Source: DATKMP01 sp035541775
Lineage (GTDB): Bacteria > Bacteroidota > Ignavibacteria > UBA10030
Length of the DNA stretch: 6,119 bases
Assembly: GCA_035541775.1 (NCBI GenBank)
Contig: DATKMP010000308.1
Coordinates: 1 to 6,119, forward strand
Direction of reading: 5' to 3'
Shown here piece after piece: positions 1 through 4,822 of this stretch; positions within the stretch are counted from its first letter, which is position 1, and the number at the start of each line of letters is the position of its first letter. A program made the position numbers and the translations under genes. The notes beneath the pieces are model-generated. The model was given only the letters and a program-made list of their open reading frames with translations, was not told where the DNA came from and did no database searches.

Positions 1-1661
1 TATGATATCTGGATATTATATTGACTGGCGTACTGTGCTTTCCTCCATATCAAAATCGTAGAGTCTGTTTGGCCGGGATGAAGAAACGCGGGAGTAAGCA
101 ACTGCGGTACGTTCGGTAAAGACACATACGTACTGAAGCTCCATACATCGCTCCACGGTCCGATAGAACCGGAGACATCTTTCCCTCGTATATGCCAGTA
201 ATAAAGTCCACCATTCGACAAACCGCTCACTGTTTTTACAGTATCTGTAGTTGAATCGGTTGCAACAACATTTATAAACGCCGCATCGGTGGCTAACTGG
301 AAAAGATATTGATTCGAATCCGTTGCTTTGTTCCATTTCAAAGTAACGCTTGTATCCAGACCTTTTTGAAGATTTGCTGGAAAAACTAATGATGCTCTTC
401 CATGATATGAATTTCCGCTTGTTAACGTCGGAGCCGTCCATGTAATCCAAGGAGAGAGATCTATACTATAAGGACTATCCGCATAGTTCGCTACGACAGA
501 ATCTTTTCCCAGAAGAAACTTATCGACTAATTTACCTATTTCTGTAACCTGCGTATCGGGTACGGCGCAATGAGTGTGATTACCGACAATGGACCAATTG
601 AACCGGTCAGGAATTCCTAACGCGCTGTACACTTGTGCGCATGCTCTGCTGCAAACATCGCACGAAGGATTGGAAAGATGGATATAACTCGGATTTGCCG
701 TGACATATAATGCACGCGGCGCCACCATTGCCATCAACTCATGATGATCCTCCGGCATGAGATAAACATTACTACCGGCAAATTGGCTCATGGAATTCAT
801 AAACCAATTATAATCGGTATTACCTATTCCTTCTTCTTGGTCAGAACCGCTCGCAGTAGTATTGGCATACGTATATCGCCACGATGTGGCACCGCCTCCG
901 CCTGATTCTTGCGCTATCGTCAACGCAACACGTTCATCAAATGCACCGGCAAAGAGCGCCATTTTCCCGGCATACGAACATCCGGTTACCGCAATATGCT
1001 TGAGATCGATCGGTAAAGAATTCTGCACTAGTTCCAAACCGTCAATGATTCGGCTCACACCCCAAATCCATGCACTATATTGTCCCGTGTTCGTTGGATT
1101 AAGACTCGGATACAACATATAATACGGATCGGTAGTCGATGGACTGCCATACGTCGTTACTTGATTGTGCATAAACGCAATCTGCGCAACGTTACGGCTG
1201 CTGAAGATCGTTGATGGAGTACTTCCACTGGGACTATTCATTCCGATCACTGCAGGGAATGGTCCCGTTCCCGTCGGAAGAATAACTTGCGAAGTCAGCG
1301 TAAGGGTTTTGCCGCTCACAAACACATTCACGGTCAGTGTGCCCGCAGAATAACTGGCGGTGATGCTATCCGGCCGCGGCGGTTTTACACCGATTTCATA
1401 ATTTTGAATCTGAGCGCTAATTTCTGTACGCCGATATTCCCAATCGGAAAAATGCGCAATACGACCTCTGCCATCAGCCCATTCAAATGGATCCGGTAAA
1501 GATGGAATCACAGGAAGTTGCGTGAGTGTGGGCAAATACGGCACCGGATAGGTTGCGCCCGTGTTCTCCGCAGTATATACAAGCGGCAATTGTTGTGCCG
1601 ATAAATTTATAAAAATACCCGCTGTCGAAAGAAGTGTAACCAGTAACATTTTTTTTCTCAT
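1..1661 (-). CDS. CE15 glucuronoyl-esterase-like secreted enzyme with FN3 modules (3' end off window)
   Basis: 553 codons are open from ATG 1661 to the window edge. Residues 1-22 form a Sec signal peptide (MRKK, hydrophobic core, LSA|QQ). The serine-hydrolase domain spans about residues 30-400. Ser229 lies in GCSYAGK, Glu252 in AQESGGGG and His364 in NHTHC. The 23-residue Ser-Glu spacing and the Cys228/Cys365 pair beside Ser and His match carbohydrate esterase family 15, which cleaves ester bonds between lignin alcohols and (4-O-methyl)glucuronic acid on xylan. The order VTGCS..GK, AGAFDERVALTI, HHELMAMVAPRALYVTANP, ALGIPDRF, HC is family-typical. An FN3 domain covers about 424-512 (LKWNKA, YYWHIRGKD, WSDVWSFST) and a second starts near 516 and is cut by the edge. 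Further modules, perhaps a type IX sorting tail, may follow. The usual Arg after the nucleophile is Tyr230. The family call is firm; activity on lignin-carbohydrate esters is inferred. Confidence 0.88.
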   Translation of the reverse strand, partial: MRKKMLLVTLLSTAGIFINLSAQQLPLVYTAENTGATYPVPYLPTLTQLPVIPSLPDPFEWADGRGRIAHFSDWEYRRTEISAQIQNYEIGVKPPRPDSITASYSAGTLTVNVFVSGKTLTLTSQVILPTGTGPFPAVIGMNSPSGSTPSTIFSSRNVAQIAFMHNQVTTYGSPSTTDPYYMLYPSLNPTNTGQYSAWIWGVSRIIDGLELVQNSLPIDLKHIAVTGCSYAGKMALFAGAFDERVALTIAQESGGGGATSWRYTYANTTASGSDQEEGIGNTDYNWFMNSMSQFAGSNVYLMPEDHHELMAMVAPRALYVTANPSYIHLSNPSCDVCSRACAQVYSALGIPDRFNWSIVGNHTHCAVPDTQVTEIGKLVDKFLLGKDSVVANYADSPYSIDLSPWITWTAPTLTSGNSYHGRASLVFPANLQKGLDTSVTLKWNKATDSNQYLFQLATDAAFINVVATDSTTDTVKTVSGLSNGGLYYWHIRGKDVSGSIGPWSDVWSFSTYVSLPNVPQLLTPAFLHPGQTDSTILIWRKAQYASQYNIQIS

Positions 1662-1668
1662 TGTACTA

Positions 1669-1673
1669 CTCCT
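1669..1673 (-). promoter_or_regulatory. Ribosome binding site of the CE15 gene
   Basis: AGGAG lies 7 bases before ATG 1661. It fixes that start over the second in-frame ATG at 1649, which would shorten the basic N-region of the signal peptide. Confidence 0.75.
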
Positions 1674-1767
1674 ATCAAAATTAATTCCGTTCTAAGATCC
1701 ATCCCATTCAGAACATTATTTTTGTTTCCCATTTTCAAAAACGATAGACCTTGAAAAAAGGTATGTA

Positions 1768-1796
1768 AAAATAGCTTCCGCGAAGTGTAAAGTCAA
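1768..1796 (-). promoter_or_regulatory. Sigma-70-like promoter for the CE15 gene
   Basis: On the minus strand, TTGACT (1796-1791) is followed after exactly 17 bases by TATTTT (1773-1768). These are good -35 and -10 matches and imply a leader of roughly 100 bases before ATG 1661. A short inverted repeat, ACCTT-GAAAA-AAGGT (1748-1762), sits at or just after the expected transcription start. It could be an operator or leader hairpin, but this is only a suggestion. If the host is a Bacteroidota member, its consensus differs (TTTG / TAnnTTTG) and the match would be weaker. Confidence 0.5.
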
Positions 1797-1892
1797 GAGA
1801 TTATTCAAAGTAAGTAATACTCATTCGGTGTCGTTCCCGCCGACATCGAACTGAGACGACAGTACGTTCCGCTCGTCACATGTTCCCCTTCG

Positions 1893-1921
1893 CGATAATC
1901 CGTAATTCGTTCCGGCTATCG
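1893..1921 (-). terminator. Imperfect hairpin after the SnoaL-like pseudogene
   Basis: CGATA/TATCG outer arms and CCG/CGG inner arms form an imperfect stem beginning 16 bases after the restored stop of the SnoaL-like gene. No U-tract follows, so intrinsic termination is doubtful. The rest of 1662-1937 holds the CE15 promoter and no coding signal that I can see. Confidence 0.25.
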
Positions 1922-1937
1922 TTCGATCTTTATGCGA

Positions 1938-2439
1938 TTATTTTTTTTCTTTCTTCGCGTCGGTCATAATATCAAACGGAATTTTTGCATCGGCATACAC
2001 TTGCCACCAGAATATCTTTTCATCGTTGACGATTGCTTTTCACGCAGCCGGTAACCGCCAATAATTTTCTTTTCGTTCCTTCGATCCTTGATAGGTTCCG
2101 CCGGCGAATCCGAATGCCGCAACGGTATCACCGCGGATAAAAAAATCCGTTACTTCGATTTTATAATCGGGAAACCACTGAAGGTAGATCGTCCATCCGG
2201 CTCTCATTTTTTCTTTCCCCACGGTTTTGTTTCCCTGCGAATCGACGAAGGTATGATCTTCTGCCATAAGCGAACACAAGGCATCGACATTGTGTTCGTT
2301 GATTGCTTCGATGAAGCGATTCACTACTTGCTTGCTCACGTCATGAACTCCTTGCAATTTGTCCTGGGCATTGGCGCAAACGGGAAAGAAATAGCAATCC
2401 GGGAACGATCACCCGAGAGATCCGCCGAGTATTCTGCAT
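1938..2439 (-). pseudogene. Secreted SnoaL/NTF2-like protein, broken by a frameshift and an in-frame TGA
   Basis: The surviving frame reads VSKQVVNRFIEAINEHNVDA...GWTIYLQWFPDYKIEV...GGTYQG...ENYWRLPAA, a SnoaL-like (NTF2-fold) domain. This fold occurs in cyclases, isomerases and many proteins of unknown role. At 2040-2042 a TGA interrupts it, but the same frame continues for 33 codons (KAIVNDEKIFWWQVYAD...) to TAA at 1938-1940. Relatives typically read PAAW(R/K)AxVxDG..xxWQVYAD, so the TGA sits where Trp (TGG) belongs. Upstream, ATG 2439 opens a signal peptide (MQNTRRISRVIVPGLLFLS) in another frame. Removing one base in the CCC of CTTTCCCGTTTG joins it to VCANAQDKLQGVHDVSKQ, with cleavage expected after ANA. 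The intact ancestor would have been a secreted protein of roughly 165 residues. A shortened cytoplasmic 99-residue product from GTG 2339 is still possible. Confidence 0.75.
2348..2353 (-). promoter_or_regulatory. Shine-Dalgarno-like AAGGAG before GTG 2339
   Basis: AAGGAG stands 8 bases before GTG 2339, in frame with the SnoaL-like domain. The closer ATG (2345) reads ATG-ACG-TGA and is useless. If translation restarts here, it would bypass the signal-peptide frameshift and yield a cytoplasmic protein. The site may equally be chance, since it falls inside the ancestral coding region. Confidence 0.35.
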
Positions 2440-2453
2440 AAACCATTTTTGGG

Positions 2454-2741
2454 TCATTCTTTATCACTTTCTTCTTGAGACAGATCGGATGAATTTGTTT
2501 TTTTCATGACAACATTGTTCGTAAGTCTCATGGATAACAATAGAACATGTTGACTTGTTATTGTAATCGTTAAAATTGCCCAGCTTGTAAGCCCTGTCAT
2601 AAAGATGCCGATGTACATGAACTGAGAGTTATTATTAAAGAAACCGAATGCCATCACAAGAACACCCAAAAGCAAGACTAATGCAGAGATAATAATGCTC
2701 GTTTTCACCGGCGTTGTCGTTCTGATCGACCTATGCAGCAT
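2454..2741 (-). CDS. Small two-helix membrane protein, unknown function (cassette C)
   Basis: I do not recognise this 95-residue protein. It has a basic N-terminus (MLHRSIRTTTPVK), a hydrophobic helix at about residues 14-35 (IIISALVLLLGVLVMAFGFF), a short NNNSQ turn, a second helix at about 41-62, and a charged, Ser/Glu-rich cytoplasmic-type tail ending SQEESDKE. The ATG at 2741 has AGGAG 8 bases upstream (2750-2754); an ATG at 2746 is out of frame. It stands directly downstream of the attC-like site at 2774-2943, with GTTAG 38 bases before its ATG, so I read it as the last gene of a decayed integron cassette array. No attC follows it. The gene ends in TGA only 14 bases before the broken SnoaL-like reading frame begins. 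Confidence 0.7.
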   Translation of the reverse strand: MLHRSIRTTTPVKTSIIISALVLLLGVLVMAFGFFNNNSQFMYIGIFMTGLTSWAILTITITSQHVLLLSMRLTNNVVMKKTNSSDLSQEESDKE

Positions 2742-2773
2742 TGCATTTTCTCCTGATTAGATTTATTCTTAGT

Positions 2774-2943
2774 TACTAACGGACGCGGCTAAGCTGCGGT
2801 GCTCATAACTTTCCAATTGTATTTTCCTCACGCGAGCGCCATACCTTTTTTAAACAAACTTTCTCCGCGCGAATAATTGCTCCCATTTACCCGCCATGTT
2901 TTTTGCGGGCACTCAATCGGTCAGCTTGAGCCGCTGGTCAGCC
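2774..2943 (-). repeat. attC recombination site of an integron cassette (attC-1)
   Basis: Read on the minus strand: R'' GGCTGAC (2943-2937), 2-base spacer, L'' GCGGCTCAAGCTG (2934-2922), a 125-base variable loop, L' CAGCTTAGCCGC (2796-2785), 4-base spacer, R' GTTAGTA (2780-2774). L'' and L' pair over 12 bp with only the C at 2928 unpaired, the extrahelical base that sets strand choice for integron integrases. Eight bases separate R'' from this C. R'' CTGAC pairs with R' GTTAG through one G-T wobble. The loop holds a CCCGC/GCGGG hairpin (2890-2909). R'' and the tail of R' deviate from the RYYYAAC/GTTRRRY consensus, so activity is uncertain, but the architecture is specific. Confidence 0.8.
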
Positions 2944-2974
2944 GGCGTATAGTTCCTATAGTTCGGAGAACACA

Positions 2975-3214
2975 CTATTCTTTACTTTCTTTTTCAGTGA
3001 TTTCTTTTGCTTTATAATATTTGAAAACCTTTTGGCTTGCAAAATAAATTGCAGGTACAGATACAAAGACGTGATAAAGGGACCCACTGTAAGAAATAGC
3101 TCGATGGAAGCTACTATTCTCACCAAAGACTAAAACCACGAGAAGATTGGTTGCTATATTTAGAAGGAAGCTAATTCCGACTGCAGTAAGAATAGACATA
3201 AAATATTTTTTCAT
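2975..3214 (-). CDS. Small two-helix membrane protein, unknown function (cassette B)
   Basis: This 79-residue protein, MKKYFMSILTAVGIS..., has hydrophobic segments at about residues 7-30 and 46-61 and a Lys/Glu-rich tail (KYYKAKEITEKESKE). I recognise no family. I place the start at ATG 3214. A TTG at 3253 would add 13 residues but would overlap the R' box of the preceding recombination site, and MKKYF is a natural membrane-protein start. No Shine-Dalgarno sequence precedes the ATG. The gene stands alone between attC-like sites at 3252-3431 and 2774-2943, with R'' 31 bases after its TAG, so it is the best-bounded cassette here (roughly 480 bases). Small membrane ORFs of unknown role are common in integron cassettes. 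Confidence 0.65.
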   Translation of the reverse strand: MKKYFMSILTAVGISFLLNIATNLLVVLVFGENSSFHRAISYSGSLYHVFVSVPAIYFASQKVFKYYKAKEITEKESKE

Positions 3215-3251
3215 AAATATAAGCTTTTTCTTACGCCGTCGAACGGTTGGC

Positions 3252-3431
3252 AACTAACCTGCGGAAACCTGAACTTGCAACATGCACAAAGCGAAACAGG
3301 ATACTGCACCGAATTAAATAGTGAAACATAAAAGTTATGAAGTACAAGAAAAAAATATATTTCACGAAACCTTACACCAGTCATGCTTAACGCAACACGC
3401 TCATTCAGTCAACTTGAGCTGCGGGTTAGGG
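3252..3431 (-). repeat. Degenerate attC-like site (attC-2)
   Basis: On the minus strand the left half is R'' CCCTAAC (3431-3425), overlapping the TAA stop of the preceding gene, then CCGCAGCT, then C-AAG. The spacing of 8 bases from AAC to the C matches attC-1. Positions 3400-3418 are identical to 2912-2930 at 16 of 19 bases. The right end carries GTTAGTT (3258-3252), but the L' before it (CAGGTTTCCGC) pairs poorly with L'', so the stem has decayed. CTAACC and GGTTAG at the two outer ends pair perfectly. The 3254-3425 interval holds no credible gene. Confidence 0.6.
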
Positions 3432-3947
3432 TGCAAATCTAGCATGAATGTCGTTCTTAATAAGCAATAAATCGTGTTGAATATATAAATAGCTAAATAC
3501 GACGAATAGAATTGTGACAAGGAAAATTATTATAACATATCTTTTGTTTCTCATCCAAAAAACTAGGGCTAAAAACAATAATGACATAGACAAAATTAAA
3601 TGTCTAAAAAATATGAGTAGGCCATAATAATTATTTCTTAGCGCGATTATTTCGTTTTTCTTTGACGCAACAATTTGGTCGAGGATGTATGAATCGAGGT
3701 TCTTAAGCTTCCAGGCAACAAGATGACCAACAATGACATCAGCAACGCCACTAATTATATGAGAAATAAAAACAAAGATGACCAGGTAATACAAGACAAA
3801 GTTTCTATGATTAAGTTTCGAAAATTCGACATTTACTTTTGGGTTATTTTGTGTTAAACCGATTATCGACAAGAAGAAAAATATAATTGCTGAGCAATAG
3901 ATGACGCCAGGAATTGCGTTGTCAAGAATTTTTAATAGATATTCCAT
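3426..3947 (-). CDS. Four-helix membrane protein, unknown function (cassette A)
   Basis: This 173-residue protein starts MEYLLKILDNAIPG and has four hydrophobic segments at about residues 12-31, 50-72, 109-132 and 137-156. A polar stretch at about 73-108 (WKLKNLDSYILDQIVASKKNEI) could be a loop or amphipathic helix. I do not recognise the family. The gene is very AT-rich: 29 of 120 bases in 3481-3600 are G or C, against 33 of 60 in 4441-4500 of the stress-protein gene. No Shine-Dalgarno sequence precedes ATG 3947. A consensus GTTAGGC lies 25-31 bases upstream, and the TAA stop is embedded in the R'' of the following attC-like site. Both are typical of a cassette gene. Composition and context point to horizontal acquisition. 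Confidence 0.7.
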   Translation of the reverse strand: MEYLLKILDNAIPGVIYCSAIIFFFLSIIGLTQNNPKVNVEFSKLNHRNFVLYYLVIFVFISHIISGVADVIVGHLVAWKLKNLDSYILDQIVASKKNEIIALRNNYYGLLIFFRHLILSMSLLFLALVFWMRNKRYVIIIFLVTILFVVFSYLYIQHDLLLIKNDIHARFAP

Positions 3948-3972
3948 TCAATATTTCTTTTAGTTGATTTGC

Positions 3973-3979
3973 GCCTAAC
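3973..3979 (-). repeat. R'-type core GTTAGGC at the upstream edge of cassette A
   Basis: GTTAGGC fits the integron core consensus GTTRRRY exactly, and its last base lies 25 bases before ATG 3947. I cannot find a partner R''/L'' upstream, so it is either the remnant of a lost attC or an old attI-like junction. The flanking TAGTTG (3961-3966) and CAACTA (3982-3987) form a short inverted repeat around it. Confidence 0.4.
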
Positions 3980-3998
3980 TACAACTAGATATCCCAAT

Positions 3999-4019
3999 GT
4001 GATCTGGCAACGCCATCAC
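3999..4019. other. Hairpin upstream of the cassette array
   Basis: GTGAT/ATCAC outer arms and GGC/GCC inner arms, with a small asymmetric bulge, form a compact stem-loop. It has no T-tract on either strand, so it is not an obvious terminator. It lies 20 bases from the GTTAGGC core and might be the remains of an attC loop or a protein-binding site. Confidence 0.3.
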
Positions 4020-4042
4020 TTTGTGAGCTTCGCGAGACGTAC

Positions 4043-4093
4043 GCTATGTTTATGCTACAAACACTGCGGTAAGCTATGTTTGTGCATACAACA
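4043..4093. repeat. Pair of 21-base imperfect direct repeats, 30-base period
   Basis: Copies at 4043-4063 and 4073-4093 share GCTATGTTT-(A/G)-TGC, then TACAA, then CA, differing by one substitution and one-base gaps. They are separated by CTGCGGTAA. This is the most structured part of the 341-base gene-free interval 3948-4288, which otherwise holds a T-run near 4168-4178, the hairpins listed separately and no ORF with gene-like character. Confidence 0.6.
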
Positions 4094-4114
4094 TAGGCTC
4101 GTTTTTTATTTTTT
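4074..4114 (+). terminator. Possible intrinsic terminator facing right
   Basis: CTATGT (4074-4079) pairs with ACATAG (4091-4096) and TGT/ACA close an inner GCAT loop, with one bulged T. Five bases later follows TTTTTTATTTTTT (4102-4114). This is a fair intrinsic terminator for plus-strand transcription, but no plus-strand gene is visible to its left. It may instead block antisense transcription into the stress-protein operon, or end an unseen small RNA. Confidence 0.35.
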
Positions 4115-4259
4115 GTAATACTCTCACAATCGTTTTGAGAAACACCATGAATTGTATTCCTGTCGCCCTTTTTTTTTTATTCGCCAACATAAAGACATAT
4201 CGGCATCATTGCTTATCGCTGTCGGCTCATCTGCTCAATGACTTATTGGCACAACGGCT

Positions 4260-4274
4260 CCCGCTTACGGCGGG
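4260..4274 (-). terminator. Hairpin after the universal stress protein gene
   Basis: CCCGC and GCGGG arms flank a 5-base loop, 14 bases past the stress-protein TGA. There is no U-tract on the minus strand. It could stabilise the operon's 3' end or help factor-dependent termination. Confidence 0.35.
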
Positions 4275-4288
4275 CAGGAACGACTTCC

Positions 4289-4822
4289 TCACACAAACTC
4301 GTGCTCGCCTGTACGCACTACAAGTACCGGGCATGGCGCGCGGCGCACAACTTTTTCTGCCGTGCTGCCGAACAGTATATGTTCAACATTGCTGTGCCCA
4401 TGCGTGGCGATTACAATCAGATCGATATTTTCTTCTTCTGCATATTGAAGAATTTCGTAAAACGGTTTTCCCGTCCGTACCACGCGGCGCGCAGGGACGC
4501 GGTTCGCAATTTCTTTTTCAATCAGCTCGTCCAATTCGTTGGAGCCGCGTGTGCGCAATTCATCTTCGATGTTGGGAAATCCGACTTGCCCGATGCTGAA
4601 ATCCGCAGGATAGATCGCCGGCTCAACGACATAGATGAGATCGATGGAAGCAGAAAATTGTTCGGCAAAAGGAATGGCGTACTTAAGCGCATTTTTCGAA
4701 TGCGTGGAAAAATCAATCGGAACTAATAATCGTTTTAGTCCAATCGTCGGTTTTTGCAGAACAACCTTAGCCGGTTTTCGCCTTACGGTTTTTCTGCGGG
4801 GTGCTTTCTTCTTTTGTGCCAT
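4289..4822 (-). CDS. Universal stress protein (UspA family) with a basic N-terminal extension
   Basis: This is a single-domain UspA-fold protein of 177 residues. The Usp domain runs from about residue 29 (LKRLLVPIDFSTHSKNAL) to 172 (CPVLVVRTG), with Asp37 at the position that contacts ATP in nucleotide-binding members. The family's phosphate loop G-x2-G-x9-G-S/T reads GHSNVEHILFGST (142-154): the first Gly and GS are kept but the second Gly is Asn145, so ATP binding is likely but not assured. Residues 2-25 (AQKKKAPRRKTVRRKPAK...) are an unusual Lys/Arg-rich tail. I chose ATG 4822 because AAGGAG lies 9 bases upstream; ATG 4831 in the same frame abuts that site. The first 56 bases overlap the end of the cyclic-nucleotide-binding gene in another frame, implying co-transcription. 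It probably acts in cytoplasmic stress survival. Confidence 0.92.
   Translation of the reverse strand: MAQKKKAPRRKTVRRKPAKVVLQKPTIGLKRLLVPIDFSTHSKNALKYAIPFAEQFSASIDLIYVVEPAIYPADFSIGQVGFPNIEDELRTRGSNELDELIEKEIANRVPARRVVRTGKPFYEILQYAEEENIDLIVIATHGHSNVEHILFGSTAEKVVRRAPCPVLVVRTGEHEFV

Noticed and set aside
16..450. Minus-strand 144-codon ORF in the left part.
   Set aside because: Out-of-frame shadow of the CE15 gene's FN3 region, Arg/Cys/Ser-rich, starting with TTG.
862..1499. Plus-strand ORFs at 862-1122, 1165-1353 and 1287-1499.
   Set aside because: All lie antisense to the CE15 catalytic domain, whose frame is open and family-typical throughout.
2040..2042. Recoding of TGA as Trp or selenocysteine in the SnoaL-like gene.
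   Set aside because: The stress-protein and cassette C genes end at TGA with normal lengths, Trp elsewhere is TGG, I see no selenocysteine-type hairpin, and the gene carries a second lesion.
2088..2441. Plus-strand 117-codon ORF opposite the SnoaL-like gene.
   Set aside because: The opposite strand encodes a recognisable NTF2-like domain; the plus frame shows no family features.
3215..3253. TTG start at 3253 for cassette gene B.
   Set aside because: It would overlap the R' core and adds an unlikely Arg-rich leader; ATG 3214 gives a natural membrane-protein N-terminus.
3385..3431. A short, self-contained attC ending at GTTAAGC (3391-3385).
   Set aside because: GTTAAGC fits the core consensus and GCTCA/TGAGC pair, but the bulged base and proper L''/L' stem are absent, and the homologous attC-1 extends to a GTTAG just before the next gene.
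4043..4093. CRISPR-like repeat-spacer unit.
   Set aside because: Only two imperfect copies with a 9-base gap, and no cas genes.
3948..4288. Integron integrase or attI platform to the right of the cassettes.
   Set aside because: No tyrosine-recombinase coding sequence is present in any frame; the next gene is the stress protein.
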